Below are positions 32,546 to 42,290 of a stretch of 64,000 nt of DNA, piece after piece. Made by a program: the position numbers and the translations under genes. The number at the start of each line of letters is the position of its first letter. The stretch's first letter is position 1. The notes under the pieces were generated by a model. The model made no database searches. It saw only the letters and a program-made list of their open reading frames with translations, and was not told the DNA's origin. Source of the stretch: Tindallia sp. MSAO_Bac2 (GTDB lineage: Bacteria > Bacillota > Clostridia > Peptostreptococcales > Tindalliaceae); the NCBI GenBank assembly GCA_003838145.1, contig QYZZ01000019.1, forward strand, positions 46,888 to 110,887, in the 5' to 3' direction.

Positions 32546-34608
32546 GCAATGATAAATCAAACAAAGACGAAAAACTGACAACAGACGAAAAACCACAAGA
32601 CGCAGAAAAGGAACAAAAAACCAAAGAAGAAGAATTTGCCGAAGAAGGACAAACCATTCTTGATAAGCAGGCAATTGATGAAGAACAAGTAGCAGAAGTG
32701 GCGGCTAAATATGACAGAGAGTTTACTGCCAGAAAACTAAAAGGTGTACTTGCAAAAGCCATCAGTGCGATAGCAATTGTCTGGGCTTTAATTCAGCTTT
32801 ATACAGCCCTTTTCGGCGTGTTTCCAACCACTATTCAGCGAGGGCAGCATGTTGGCTTTGCCTTATTCCTCGTGTTTGTGCTGTATCCATTTATGAGAAG
32901 TATGCGTAAGGATAAAGTTCCGTTTTATGACTGGATCCTTGCTCTTGCAGGAGCCTACGTCGCGTTTTATCACATTATAAATTATCGTGATATTATACAT
33001 CGTGCCGGTGCTTATACGCAAATGGATACAATTGTTTCCATTATAGCCGTACTTCTCGTTTTGGAAGCTACGCGAAGAATTGCTGGCCCTGTTTTGATAA
33101 CAGTGGCATCGTTTTTTCTTGTATACGCTTACTTAGGGCCCATGTTTCCGGGCTTCATGTCCCACCGAGGCTATGCCATCCCAAGAATAGCTACTTATAT
33201 GTGGATGTCAACGGAGGCCATCCTTGGAATCCCGATCGGTGTATCTTCAACCTTTATTTTCCTCTTTTTGGTATTTGCAACATTCCTTAAGAAGACTGGA
33301 ATTGGAGACTGGCTGACGGCTCTTGCTATGGGAGTTGCCGGTGGCCTGACCGGTGGTCCGGCAAAAGCAGCTGTTATAGCTTCCGCTACTCAGGGGACCA
33401 TATCAGGAAGTTCCGTTGCTAATACCGTTGGAACCGGATCGGTTACGATTCCACTTATGAAAAGTATTGGATACCGGGCTGAATTTGCTGCAGCAACTGA
33501 AGCCGCTGCATCAACAGGCGGTCAGCTAATGCCTCCGGTAATGGGCGCTGCTGCGTTTATTATGACGGAATTTACCAACCTGCCATATATCACCATAGCG
33601 CTTTCGGCGGCAATACCTGCAGCTTTGTACTTTACAGGCGTATTTATGATGGTGCATCTGGAAGCAAAGAAAACAGGCCTGAGAGGTCTGACTCGAGCTG
33701 AGTTACCCAATCCTTTTAAATTACTTAAAGAAAAATGGTTCCTCGCTTTGCCTATTGTGGTGATCATGTACTTGCTGGTTGGTGGGTATACACCAATGCG
33801 TGCTGCATTGTTTGCCATTATATCAGCTATCCTGGTTTCGTATATTCGCAAAGATACCAGAATGAAACCAATTCAAATCATTGAAGGACTTGACGAAGGT
33901 GCCCGCTCGGCTCTGCCGGTGGTTATGGCCTGTGCCACCGCTGGTATCATTGTCGGAATTGTAACACTTACCGGCCTGGGCGTTAAATTTTCCACCGGTA
34001 TTCTGATTTTGTCTGGCGGTAATGTTTACCTGGCTATGTTGTTTACCATGTTTGCATCCATTATTCTGGGTATGGGTATGCCAACGACAGCCAACTATAT
34101 TGTTCAGGCAACCATTGCAGCTCCTGTGCTTGTAGAACTGGGAATCCCGGTAATAGCTGCCCATCTGTTTGTATTCTACTTCGGTATTATTGCCGATATA
34201 ACCCCGCCGGTAGCACTGGCCGCATTCGCCGGCTCCGGAATTGCCGGATCGAACCCATTTAAAACGGGTGTTCAGGCTTCAAAGCTAGCTTTTGCTGCTT
34301 ATCTGGTGCCCTACATTTTTGCGACTCATCCAATGCTGGTACTGGTGGACTGGACTCCTGTTGCACTGATCATGTCACTGGCAACAGCATTAATCGGAAT
34401 GTACGCTATTGCCTCCGGCGTTAGTGGATTTATGAATACCAGAATTCACGGTATTATGCGTTTGGTGCTGGCAGCAGGGGGACTGATGCTGATTGTGCCC
34501 GGCAACACTACCAATATAGGTGGAATTGTTATCATTGGGCTGGCCTTTGTATACCTTAAAGCTAAAGAGAAAAAGGATGCTGCAAAGAGTGAGGCAACAT
34601 CATCTTAA
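32542..34608 (+). CDS. TRAP transporter permease, 4TM/12TM (DctQM) fusion
   Basis: The 688-residue protein has an N-terminal cytosolic, highly charged Lys/Glu-rich part of about 65 residues, then small-subunit-like spans and the DctM-like core. Signature blocks are VAGGLTGGPAKAAVIASATQ, GTISGSSVANTVGTGSVTIP, TEAAASTGGQLMPPVMGAAAF, LGMGMPTTANYIVQATIAAP and FGIIADITPPVALAAFAGSGI. It forms the whole membrane part for the TAXI binding protein, probably Na+- or H+-driven. Its neighbours (aminotransferase, BKACE) suggest the cargo is an amino acid derivative. Confidence 0.93.
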   Translation: MSNDKSNKDEKLTTDEKPQDAEKEQKTKEEEFAEEGQTILDKQAIDEEQVAEVAAKYDREFTARKLKGVLAKAISAIAIVWALIQLYTALFGVFPTTIQRGQHVGFALFLVFVLYPFMRSMRKDKVPFYDWILALAGAYVAFYHIINYRDIIHRAGAYTQMDTIVSIIAVLLVLEATRRIAGPVLITVASFFLVYAYLGPMFPGFMSHRGYAIPRIATYMWMSTEAILGIPIGVSSTFIFLFLVFATFLKKTGIGDWLTALAMGVAGGLTGGPAKAAVIASATQGTISGSSVANTVGTGSVTIPLMKSIGYRAEFAAATEAAASTGGQLMPPVMGAAAFIMTEFTNLPYITIALSAAIPAALYFTGVFMMVHLEAKKTGLRGLTRAELPNPFKLLKEKWFLALPIVVIMYLLVGGYTPMRAALFAIISAILVSYIRKDTRMKPIQIIEGLDEGARSALPVVMACATAGIIVGIVTLTGLGVKFSTGILILSGGNVYLAMLFTMFASIILGMGMPTTANYIVQATIAAPVLVELGIPVIAAHLFVFYFGIIADITPPVALAAFAGSGIAGSNPFKTGVQASKLAFAAYLVPYIFATHPMLVLVDWTPVALIMSLATALIGMYAIASGVSGFMNTRIHGIMRLVLAAGGLMLIVPGNTTNIGGIVIIGLAFVYLKAKEKKDAAKSEATSS

Positions 34609-34698
34609 TCGAAAGATTCATAGCGCAGTCAAAAAATCAAATTCAAGACATTTAAAACTCATTCACATCTAAATAGAGTATGCTATTTCTTCAGCAAT

Positions 34699-34733
34699 AA
34701 GAAAGCACTGTCCTTATGTGACAGTGCTTTCTT
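34699..34733 (+). terminator. Terminator after the TAXI-TRAP operon
   Basis: AAGAAAGCACTGTC pairs perfectly with GACAGTGCTTTCTT around a 7-base loop. The T-run is within and after the second arm. Confidence 0.75.
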
Positions 34734-34809
34734 GATGTAAAAACAGATTTGCAATTAACGTCGAATTTGATACAATAAAACAGTAAATAAATATCAAGGA
34801 GTCGATGAA

Positions 34810-35889
34810 ATGAAAATACCTCCCCTGCAAATTGGAGATGAAACAGTAAGACTTCCCATCATACAAGGTGGGATGGGAATTGGCGTATCGCTTTCAAGGC
34901 TGGCGGCAGCCGTAGCCAATGCCGGTGGCGTTGGTGTGATGGCCGGTGTTCAGATAGGTTTTGAAGAGCCGGATTTTTTTACGAACAATGACGAAGCGAA
35001 TGTTCGCGGTTTGCGCAAACACATACGAAAAGCGAAGGAATTAAGTCCGGACGGAATTCTGGGTGTTAATATCATGGTGGCTGTTCAGAACTACAGAGAA
35101 ATGGTACAGGCAGCAGTCGAAGAAAAAATAAACCTGATTATTTCAGGTGCCGGGCTGCCATCAGAGCTTCCGGCCCTTGTAAAAGGATCAAACACTAAGA
35201 TTGCCCCCATCGTATCCTCAGGTAAAGCTGCGGCATTAATTGCAAAAATGTGGGACAGAAAATACCAGGTTCTGCCGGACCTGGTTATTGTTGAGGGGGC
35301 CGATGCGGGTGGTCACCTTGGTTTCACAGAAGAACAACTCACATCCTCAAAAGCTCCAAAACTTGACGAGATGGTTAAAGATGTCATCGCAGCTCTTAAG
35401 CAGTATGAGGAAAAATATCGCAAAAAAATCCCGGTGATTGCTGCCGGAGGGATCTTTAACGGACATGATATAGCAGAGTACCTGAAAATAGGTGCATCAG
35501 GAGTTCAAATGGCTACACGTTTTGTTGCTACAAAAGAATGCGATGCTAATGAGCTTTTTAAACAGGCATATCTGAATGCCGGCGAGTCGGATATTGGCCT
35601 GGTTAAAAGCCCGGTGGGTATGCCGGGTCGGGCGATAATCAATGAATTCGCTGAAAGGTTAAACAATGGATCAATACCTGTTACCAGGTGCACCAACTGC
35701 CTTAAGCCATGCAATCCGGCAACCACTCCCTATTGCATTACAGAAGCTCTGATGAACTCTGTGACCGGATCTGTAAAGGAAGGGTTAATTTTTGCCGGGA
35801 AAAATGCTTATCGCATTAAGAAAATTACCAGTGTTCAGGAACTGATGGATGAGCTGGTTGAAGAAACGGAAGGCGCCCTTGCAACTTAA
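34810..35889 (+). CDS. Nitronate monooxygenase / FabK-like FMN enzyme
   Basis: The 359-residue FMN TIM-barrel has IIQGGMGIGVSLSRLAAAVA, LGVNIMVAV, LIISGAGLPSELP, VEGADAGGHLGF and VIAAGGIFNGHDIAEYLKIG. The family includes nitronate monooxygenases and the enoyl reductase FabK. Here the C-terminal part adds a Cys cluster (RCTNCLKPCNPATTPYC) seen in a clostridial subgroup and is not next to fab genes, so the NMO-like label is safer. A promoter-like TTGCAA-16-TACAAT and AAGGAG precede it. It is 23 bases upstream of the D-serine dehydratase gene. True substrate unknown. Confidence 0.8.
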   Translation: MKIPPLQIGDETVRLPIIQGGMGIGVSLSRLAAAVANAGGVGVMAGVQIGFEEPDFFTNNDEANVRGLRKHIRKAKELSPDGILGVNIMVAVQNYREMVQAAVEEKINLIISGAGLPSELPALVKGSNTKIAPIVSSGKAAALIAKMWDRKYQVLPDLVIVEGADAGGHLGFTEEQLTSSKAPKLDEMVKDVIAALKQYEEKYRKKIPVIAAGGIFNGHDIAEYLKIGASGVQMATRFVATKECDANELFKQAYLNAGESDIGLVKSPVGMPGRAIINEFAERLNNGSIPVTRCTNCLKPCNPATTPYCITEALMNSVTGSVKEGLIFAGKNAYRIKKITSVQELMDELVEETEGALAT

Positions 35890-35912
35890 ATGAATAAGGC
35901 AGGTGAATATTT

Positions 35913-37262
35913 TTGATTCAAGGTCATCCGATAAAGGAATGGAAAAGGAAATATCCGGAAATAAAAAGGGTACTGGATAAAGAGCCAACTTTCTGGATAA
36001 ACCCCAGATACACTGACGCAAACAGAGCATTGAACAGGCTGCCGGTTACAGAAAAGGATATGATGGACGCTTCACACCGTTTAGACAGGTTTGCGCCATA
36101 TCTGGCTCAGGCCTTCGATGAAGTGAAAGAAACAAAAGGAATAATTGAATCATCACTTTGTGAAATCCCGGCAATGAAAAGTGCTATGGAAAAAAAGCTA
36201 AAATATCCGCTGGCAGGATCCTTGTACCTGAAAATGGATCATCAGCTGCCGATATCCGGCTCCATAAAAGCAAGAGGCGGTATTTATGAAGTTCTGAAAC
36301 ATGCTGAGGATCTAGCGATGAAAGAAGGGCTTCTTTTTCACAACTCAGATTATCGGGTCCTGGATTCACGGCCGCTTAAAAACTACTTTTCTCAGTACTC
36401 TATTTCTGTCGGCTCAACAGGGAACTTAGGGTTAAGCATTGGCATTATGGGCGCAAAGCTAGGCTTCAGGGTCACGGTTCATATGTCTCGGGATGCCAGG
36501 GCATGGAAGAAAGAAAAACTTCGTCAGCATGGCGTAAAAGTCCGTGAGTACAACTCGGACTTCGGTAAAGCTGTGGAAGAAGGTCGACGTTTGGCGCAGC
36601 AGGATCAGCGCAACCACTTCATCGATGATGAAAATTCAAGAGATCTTTTTCTGGGGTATTCTGTGGCAGCCTTAAGGCTTAAAAAGCAACTGGAAGATAT
36701 GAAAATAGTTGTTGATGAGAACAACCCGCTGTTTGTATATCTGCCCTGCGGTGTAGGCGGCGGGCCAGGCGGGATCACCTTCGGATTGAAGCAGGTATTT
36801 GGAGATAGTGTTCATTGTTATTTTGCTGAACCAACTCAGGCACCGGCAGTACTGTTGGGAATGATGACCGGACTGCGGGAGAAAGTGTCGGCTACAGATT
36901 TTGGTATCAGCAACAATACGGAAGCTGACGGGCTGGCTGTTTCGAGACCATCAGGGCTTGTGTGCCAGTTAATGGATGAAGTGTTAGACGGAATCTATAC
37001 CGTTGACGATAAACTGTTATTTCAAATGCTGGCAATGCTTGCAAAGACTGAAGGTATTCATTTGGAACCGTCGGCTTTGGCTGGTATGCCAGGTCCTTTC
37101 CGGTATGCAAAAGATGCGGTGGTTCACCGTGCTGTGAGGAAAGGCGGCGTGGACCCCTTTATGAAACAGGCTACCCATATTGTATGGGCAACTGGTGGCT
37201 CCATGGTTCCCAAAAACGAAATGAAAGAATATATTCAAAAAGGAGAAAATCTGCTCAAATAA
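35913..37262 (+). CDS. dsdA: D-serine dehydratase (D-serine ammonia-lyase)
   Basis: This 449-residue PLP enzyme of fold type II resembles Dsd[21 protein letters not shown] with the PLP Lys, [39 protein letters not shown] and [12 protein letters not shown]. It splits D-serine to pyruvate and ammonia in the cytoplasm. The start is a TTG at 35913, 8 bases after AGGCAGGTG. It follows the nitronate monooxygenase-like gene closely, and a bidirectional terminator separates it from ilvE. No DsdC-type regulator is adjacent. Confidence 0.92.
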   Translation: MIQGHPIKEWKRKYPEIKRVLDKEPTFWINPRYTDANRALNRLPVTEKDMMDASHRLDRFAPYLAQAFDEVKETKGIIESSLCEIPAMKSAMEKKLKYPLAGSLYLKMDHQLPISGSIKARGGIYEVLKHAEDLAMKEGLLFHNSDYRVLDSRPLKNYFSQYSISVGSTGNLGLSIGIMGAKLGFRVTVHMSRDARAWKKEKLRQHGVKVREYNSDFGKAVEEGRRLAQQDQRNHFIDDENSRDLFLGYSVAALRLKKQLEDMKIVVDENNPLFVYLPCGVGGGPGGITFGLKQVFGDSVHCYFAEPTQAPAVLLGMMTGLREKVSATDFGISNNTEADGLAVSRPSGLVCQLMDEVLDGIYTVDDKLLFQMLAMLAKTEGIHLEPSALAGMPGPFRYAKDAVVHRAVRKGGVDPFMKQATHIVWATGGSMVPKNEMKEYIQKGENLLK

Positions 37263-37293
37263 ACAGCAGGCCGGAAAATGGCCTGCTGTTTTA
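37258..37293. terminator. Bidirectional terminator between dsdA and ilvE
   Basis: AAACAGCAGGCC and GGCCTGCTGTTT pair perfectly with A- and T-runs on the outer sides, serving both convergent genes. Confidence 0.9.
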
Positions 37294-37298
37294 CACTC

Positions 37299-38324
37299 TT
37301 ATTCAATTGGTACTATCCAGCCATCGGGTGCTTCCACATCACCAAACTGAATACCGCAAAGGGTATCGTACAGTTTTTGGGTAACTGGCCCGACTGCAGT
37401 CTCGCTGTAAAAAACATGGAGCTTATTCTTATAATCAATGCCACCGATGGGAGTAATGACAGCGGCGGTTCCGCAGGCACCGGCCTCGGCAAACTCATCT
37501 AATTTATCAACATAGACATCCCGTTCTTCAACTTTCATATTTAAGTAGTGCTCTGCCAGATAAAGCAGGGAATATTTTGTTATGCTGGGAAGAATAGATG
37601 GTGAATCGGGAGTGACAAAAACATTATCCTTAGTGATACCAAAGAAATTTGCAGCTCCTACCTCTTCGATTTTGGTATGTGTCATTGGATCCAGATAGAT
37701 GCAATCCGCAAATCCTTTTTTAACGGCTTTGGCATGAGGATACATGCTGGCTGCATAATTTCCTCCGACTTTAGCTGCACCGGTACCAAAGGGTGCTGCC
37801 CGGTCAAATTCTGAAACAGTGAAATTAACAGGGGCCATACCGCCCTTAAAGTAAGGTCCGACAGGCAGACAGAAAACACAGAAAATGTACTCAGGGGCAG
37901 GTTTTACACCAATATTATCTCCAACCCCGATAACAAAAGGCCGCAAATAAAGAGTTGCACCAGTTCCATGCGGGGGAACATACTCCGCATTTGCTTTAAC
38001 GACCTGCTTACAGGCGTCGATAAATTGTTCCTCTGATACTTCGGGCATCAAAACCCGCTGGCAGCTTTTTTGCATTCTCTTAGCATTCTGGTCCGGACGA
38101 AACAGTTGGATTTGTCCACTTTTTGTCCGATAGGCTTTAAGCCCTTCAAAGCACTGCTGTCCATAATGTAAAGCTGATGATGCTTCACTGATTTTTAGCT
38201 GATTATCCTCTGTCAGCACACCTTCGCTCCATTCGCCATTTTTCCAGGTAGATATGTAGCGATAAGGTGTTTTCATGTAGCTGAATCCCAGCTGACTCCA
38301 ATCAACGGATACTGGTTTAGTCAT
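37299..38324 (-). CDS. ilvE: Branched-chain amino acid aminotransferase
   Basis: The 341-residue fold-type IV PLP enzyme has [56 protein letters not shown] (PLP Lys lies just ahead of the GGNYA stretch) and ITPIGGIDY. It transaminates leucine, isoleucine and valine. AGGAGGG lies 5 bases before the ATG whose first base is 38324; an ATG 18 bases upstream is ahead of that site and is rejected. It is a single-gene unit. Confidence 0.93.
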   Translation of the reverse strand: MTKPVSVDWSQLGFSYMKTPYRYISTWKNGEWSEGVLTEDNQLKISEASSALHYGQQCFEGLKAYRTKSGQIQLFRPDQNAKRMQKSCQRVLMPEVSEEQFIDACKQVVKANAEYVPPHGTGATLYLRPFVIGVGDNIGVKPAPEYIFCVFCLPVGPYFKGGMAPVNFTVSEFDRAAPFGTGAAKVGGNYAASMYPHAKAVKKGFADCIYLDPMTHTKIEEVGAANFFGITKDNVFVTPDSPSILPSITKYSLLYLAEHYLNMKVEERDVYVDKLDEFAEAGACGTAAVITPIGGIDYKNKLHVFYSETAVGPVTQKLYDTLCGIQFGDVEAPDGWIVPIE

Positions 38325-38423
38325 ATAATCCCTCCTGTTCATGTATAAAAAGCATGGCTACTCCTCCTATATTATATCAAATTTATCTTTAAATAGGAAA
38401 CGCAGCTTAGGCGTCAGACAAAA

Positions 38424-39101
38424 CTAGTCAGCTGAAGAAAGGTTCCAATCAACAGGTTCGATTCCCTGACTGACCAGAAAAGCATTTGCCTGTGAAAAAT
38501 GCCTACAGCCAAAGAAGCCACGATAAGCGGAAAATGGGCTGGGATGGGCAGATTGAAGCACTAAATGACGTGGATTGGTAATCATGGCGGTTTTTTCAGC
38601 AGCATGCTTACCCCACAACAAAAAAACAACAGGGCTCTCCGAATCATTAATTATCTTGATAATCCTGTCAGTAAAGGTTTCCCATCCCTTGCCACGATGC
38701 GAAGCCGGTTCGCCTTTTCGTACCGTCAGAACGGTGTTTAATAACAGCACACCCTGTTCCGCCCAGGAAGTCAGACATCCGTGTTCCGGGACTGGACATT
38801 CCAGGTCGGATTCCAGTTCCTTAAAAATATTAATCAAAGAAGGCGGCGGATTGACACCTTTTTGAACAGAAAAACACAGTCCGTGAGCCTGACCTTCACC
38901 GTGATACGGATCCTGCCCAAGAATAACCACCTTCAGGTTTCTGAAGGGAGTGAAATGAAGCGCATTAAAAATATGATCAGGCTTTGGATATACAGTATGA
39001 GACCGGTACTCATTTTTTAAAAAAATCCGGAGTTCTTTATAATACTCTTTCTGAAACTCATCTTCGAGCAAATCCTGCCAGTCATTTTTCAATATGGGCA
39101 A
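38424..39101 (-). CDS. ung: Uracil-DNA glycosylase
   Basis: This 225-residue family-1 UDG removes uracil from DNA. The water-activating motif GQDPYHGEGQAHGLCFSV, the LLLNTVLTVR stretch and the DNA-intercalating HPSPFSAYRGFFG are all present. The frame is open further upstream, but AGGAGGTGG on the minus strand fixes a TTG start at 39101 and gives a normal-length protein. It is divergent from the small cupin gene. Confidence 0.95.
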   Translation of the reverse strand: MPILKNDWQDLLEDEFQKEYYKELRIFLKNEYRSHTVYPKPDHIFNALHFTPFRNLKVVILGQDPYHGEGQAHGLCFSVQKGVNPPPSLINIFKELESDLECPVPEHGCLTSWAEQGVLLLNTVLTVRKGEPASHRGKGWETFTDRIIKIINDSESPVVFLLWGKHAAEKTAMITNPRHLVLQSAHPSPFSAYRGFFGCRHFSQANAFLVSQGIEPVDWNLSSAD

Positions 39102-39205
39102 AATACCACCTCCTGTCTTTAATCCTATCACAAGAAATGATAAAATTGAACTTGAAAAATTATTGCATAAAAGGAAATACAATAACAGGAAGGAAGGATA
39201 AGAAT

Positions 39206-39535
39206 ATGTCAGGAATAAATACGAATCATGGAGAAGGACAATGGATTCAAATGCTGGATGGTGTCAGAAGAAAGAACCTGGTGGTTGGAGAAAAAACGAT
39301 GCTTTGTGAATTCGAGCTGATTGAAGGAGCTAAGCTGCCACTGCACCAACATCCACATGAACAGACCGGTTACCTGATATCAGGAAGTCTACGCTTCGAA
39401 ATTAATGGTGAAGCAGTGGAGATGAAGCCAGGAGACAGCTGGTGTATTCCGGGCAATGTTGAACATAAAGTGGATGTACTGGAAAACACGAAGCTGGTGG
39501 AAACTTTTACGCCTGTTAGAGAAGATTTTCTGTAA
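39206..39535 (+). CDS. Small single-domain cupin
   Basis: The 109-residue protein has the two cupin motifs: PLHQHPHEQTGYLISGSLRF with metal-binding His residues, and EMKPGDSWCIPGNVEHKVDV. It should bind one metal ion; function may be small-molecule binding or a simple isomerase/dioxygenase. AGGAAGG lies about 8 bases before ATG 39206. It is a single-gene unit closed by a bidirectional terminator. Substrate not predictable. Confidence 0.85.
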   Translation: MSGINTNHGEGQWIQMLDGVRRKNLVVGEKTMLCEFELIEGAKLPLHQHPHEQTGYLISGSLRFEINGEAVEMKPGDSWCIPGNVEHKVDVLENTKLVETFTPVREDFL

Positions 39536-39544
39536 TACAGCAAA

Positions 39545-39580
39545 AAAAAGCGAGCCTGAGTTGTTTCAGGCTCGCTTTTT
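39545..39580. terminator. Bidirectional terminator between the cupin gene and the mcp gene
   Basis: AAAAAGCGAGCCTGA and TCAGGCTCGCTTTTT form a long stem with A/T runs on both sides. Confidence 0.9.
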
Positions 39581-39586
39581 ATCGGT

Positions 39587-41269
39587 TTAGATCTTAAATA
39601 CAGCAATCGCACTTTGGAGCTCATTGGCCAATGAAGCGAGGTTGGTGGCGGAGCTGGCTATTTCATCCACAGCAGAATTCTGCTGTTCTGCACTGGCAGA
39701 AACTTCCTCTGAAGAAGCTGCTGTTTCCTGAGAAATGGCAGACATGTTCTGGAAACTATTAACGACTTCCTGGCTGTTGGCAGTAACTTCCTGCACCAAA
39801 CGGGTGACGTTTTCCACCTGCCCGGATATACCGGAAATTTCGTCAGAGATACTTTCAAAAAGTGTACTGGCATCGTTAACGATTTTCGTACCTTCCTCCA
39901 CCTGATGGTTATTGTTTTCCATGGAATTAACCGCTTCACTGATCTGGGACTGTATACTTCCAATAATTTTTGCAATCCGTCCGGATGACTGAGATGTTTC
40001 TTCTGCAAGTTTGCGTATTTCCTCAGCGACAACAGCAAAGCCGCGGCCGGCCTCACCAGCTCTGGCTGCCTCTATAGCAGCATTTAATGCCAGCAGGTTG
40101 GTTTGTTCTGAGATGGAACTGATACTGTCAACAATTTTAACAATCTCCGTAGATGCCTGATCCAGTTCCTTCACAACAATAGCTGTCTGATCTGAGGATG
40201 AATGGATTTCGTTCATTTTAGATACGGCCAAACGGGCGGCATCCCTTCCTTTTTCAGCTGATCGCTGTGTATTATGCGAAACAGTTCTTACCTGCTCTAT
40301 GCTGGTGGATACCTTGTCAATACTCTGAGCAATAATGCCCATGCTTTGGTTGCTTGCTTCGACGGCTGAAGCCTGCTCATCAGCAGCTTTAGAAACTTCG
40401 TCTATGGTTCGGGATACTTCCTGTGAAGTAGCCGAAGCCTGCTGGGAGGAAGCTGCCAGTTCTTCACTGGTGCTGGCTACCTGCTCAGAAATAGAACCGC
40501 TGGACTTGATGAGTCCTTTGAGGTTTTCGACCATCTGATTTACAGCCTCGGCCACCTGTCCGGTTTCGTCTCTTCGTTTTACTGCGACTTGCTGGGTAAG
40601 ATCTCCCTGAGCAACGGTATTAACGGTAGCAACTAAATTCTTCAGGGGGCGTGTAATGCTGTTGGAAATTACGAAGGCTAATACAATTGAAACGGCTATA
40701 GCCACACCGATGGCGGCAATAACCAGCATCCGGATTTCTTCCTGAGTACTCATAACCTGTGCACCGATGGCAAGAACATTTTCCTGTCGCTCATTAGCCA
40801 TGTTGCGGGCATAGATCATTAGCGTGTTGCCTTCCGGTGCCATACGGTTGGAAATTACATCGATGGCATCATCATGACGTCCGGTGTTTATCATGGGTAC
40901 CACTTCGGAGGTTGCAATGCGGCGCCATGACTGGCTGCGCTCTACAAAGGTTTCATCATCTTCACTGTTGCTGATTTCCAGCAACTGTCTTTCCAGCGAA
41001 TCAGCGGTGCTGGAGACCCGGATGAATTGATTCAGGTAGAATTCATCCTCTGTCAGCACAAAGTTACTGACATGAGAGCTTCTCTCTGCAATGGTTAAGG
41101 CTAACTCATTGTTGATTCGATAAAGGTCCATCTGCTCTTCAAGTAAATTCCGCAACTCTTCCTGCATGGAACTAAGTTGCATATAGCTAAATCCACCTAA
41201 AGCCATCAGGATCAGGGTGATGGCAAAGAAACCCATCAGTATTCGTCTGCGAATGCTGGTTTTCTGCAT
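39587..41269 (-). CDS. Methyl-accepting chemotaxis protein
   Basis: The 560-residue receptor has a membrane segment near residues 10-30, a helical extracellular sensor with features of the four-helix-bundle MCP ligand domain, and a second membrane segment near 185-205 ([20 protein letters not shown]). A HAMP domain follows ([20 protein letters not shown]), then a long cytoplasmic signalling coiled coil with the hairpin [20 protein letters not shown]. It relays ligand binding to CheA/CheW. GGGAGG precedes the ATG. A sigma-D-like promoter lies upstream at 41459-41483. Ligand unknown. Confidence 0.95.
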   Translation of the reverse strand: MQKTSIRRRILMGFFAITLILMALGGFSYMQLSSMQEELRNLLEEQMDLYRINNELALTIAERSSHVSNFVLTEDEFYLNQFIRVSSTADSLERQLLEISNSEDDETFVERSQSWRRIATSEVVPMINTGRHDDAIDVISNRMAPEGNTLMIYARNMANERQENVLAIGAQVMSTQEEIRMLVIAAIGVAIAVSIVLAFVISNSITRPLKNLVATVNTVAQGDLTQQVAVKRRDETGQVAEAVNQMVENLKGLIKSSGSISEQVASTSEELAASSQQASATSQEVSRTIDEVSKAADEQASAVEASNQSMGIIAQSIDKVSTSIEQVRTVSHNTQRSAEKGRDAARLAVSKMNEIHSSSDQTAIVVKELDQASTEIVKIVDSISSISEQTNLLALNAAIEAARAGEAGRGFAVVAEEIRKLAEETSQSSGRIAKIIGSIQSQISEAVNSMENNNHQVEEGTKIVNDASTLFESISDEISGISGQVENVTRLVQEVTANSQEVVNSFQNMSAISQETAASSEEVSASAEQQNSAVDEIASSATNLASLANELQSAIAVFKI

Positions 41270-41590
41270 AATTCAATGACCTCCCAAAATGATAATGATT
41301 ATTGAAACCAAGGTAAAGAGACCAAAACGGTCAGATGTAAAACGTGTGAAATGAATTGAAACGTAAAGACGAGACCATAGGAAACGAAGTTAAATAAAAC
41401 GTTAACAACTTTCTCTATTTTACGACATAATCAGTTAAAAATCCAGAGGTATATCGTCATATCGTAAAATTTCTGTCAATTTATCCGATAATAAATTCTT
41501 TCTTTTTGTCTGGATAAAAAAATGGCTTAACGGTATGATGATAGATGATTAATCTCAAAGAGAGAATCTGGAAAAAGGGAGATGGGAAAT
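41270..41590. other. Divergent intergenic region between mcp and sfsA
   Basis: This 320-base A/T-rich region holds the sigma-D-like promoter for mcp on the minus strand and a short overlapping repeat of ATATCGT near 41451-41466. I see no further gene or RNA structure in it. Confidence 0.4.
41459..41483 (-). promoter_or_regulatory. Sigma-D (flagellar/chemotaxis type) promoter of the mcp gene
   Basis: On the minus strand TAAA (41480-41483) is followed after 14 bases by ACGATAT (41459-41465), close to the Bacillus sigma-D pattern TAAA-N14-16-CCGATAT. It lies about 190 bases before the chemotaxis receptor start, a gene class normally under this sigma factor. Confidence 0.55.
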
Positions 41591-42289
41591 GTGATCTATG
41601 ATAAAGTAGTGGAAGCAGAGTTTTTGGATCGACCCAACCGCTTTATTGCACATGTACAACTGAATGGTAAGGAAGAAACAGTGCATGTTAAAAATACCTC
41701 CCGGTGCAGGGAGCTGCTTATCCCGGGTGCGAAACTGTACCTGGAAGATAAAAGCCACATTCCTGGCCGTAAAACAAAGTATTCGGTTATCAGCGTATAT
41801 AAAGATAACGTCCTGGTGAATATTGATTCGCAGGCGCCTAATGCAGTCATCGCAGAAGCATTGCTGGAAAGCAGAATTGAAGCATTTAAAAATATTTCCT
41901 TATTAAAAAGAGAAGTTACCTTCGGGAGTTCCCGTTTTGATATTTATATGGAACAGGGCCAACAGCGCTGCCTGATAGAAGTTAAGGGAGTCACCCTGGA
42001 AAGAGACGGAGTTGCTGCTTTTCCGGATGCGCCAACAGAAAGAGGAGCAAGACACGTGAAAGAAATGGCTGAAGCTGTTGAAACCGGATACAGAGGAGCT
42101 ATCATGTTTCTGATTAAAATGAAGAAACCGGATCGATTCACCTTGAATTGGAGAATGGATCCGGCTTTTGCGGAAGCTGTCTGCCTGGCTAAGGAAAAGG
42201 GAGTGGAAGTGATGGCTTATGACTCAATTGTCAGAAAAGATGAAATAACCATTGGGAAACAACTGCCAATCGATCTGGAGACCAGATAA
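41591..42289 (+). CDS. sfsA: SfsA-family DNA-binding/nuclease-like protein
   Basis: The 232-residue SfsA homologue has the usual FIAHVQLNGKEETVHVKNT, GRCREL-like loop (SRCRELLIPGAKLYL), VNIDSQAPNAVIAEAL, LIEVKGVTLERDGVAAFPD and PTERGARHVKEM. The KG-E-D region resembles a nuclease core. The family was linked to sugar fermentation control, but its biochemical role is unsettled. GTG at 41591 lies 9 bases after AAGGGAG; an ATG at 41582 overlaps that site. It converges with cysK, only one base apart. Confidence 0.88.
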   Translation: MIYDKVVEAEFLDRPNRFIAHVQLNGKEETVHVKNTSRCRELLIPGAKLYLEDKSHIPGRKTKYSVISVYKDNVLVNIDSQAPNAVIAEALLESRIEAFKNISLLKREVTFGSSRFDIYMEQGQQRCLIEVKGVTLERDGVAAFPDAPTERGARHVKEMAEAVETGYRGAIMFLIKMKKPDRFTLNWRMDPAFAEAVCLAKEKGVEVMAYDSIVRKDEITIGKQLPIDLETR

Positions 42290-42290
42290 T

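Noticed and set aside
34810..35889. Enoyl-ACP reductase FabK
   Set aside because: No fatty-acid synthesis genes adjoin it, and the Cys-rich C-terminus fits the clostridial nitronate monooxygenase-like group better; FabK cannot be fully excluded.
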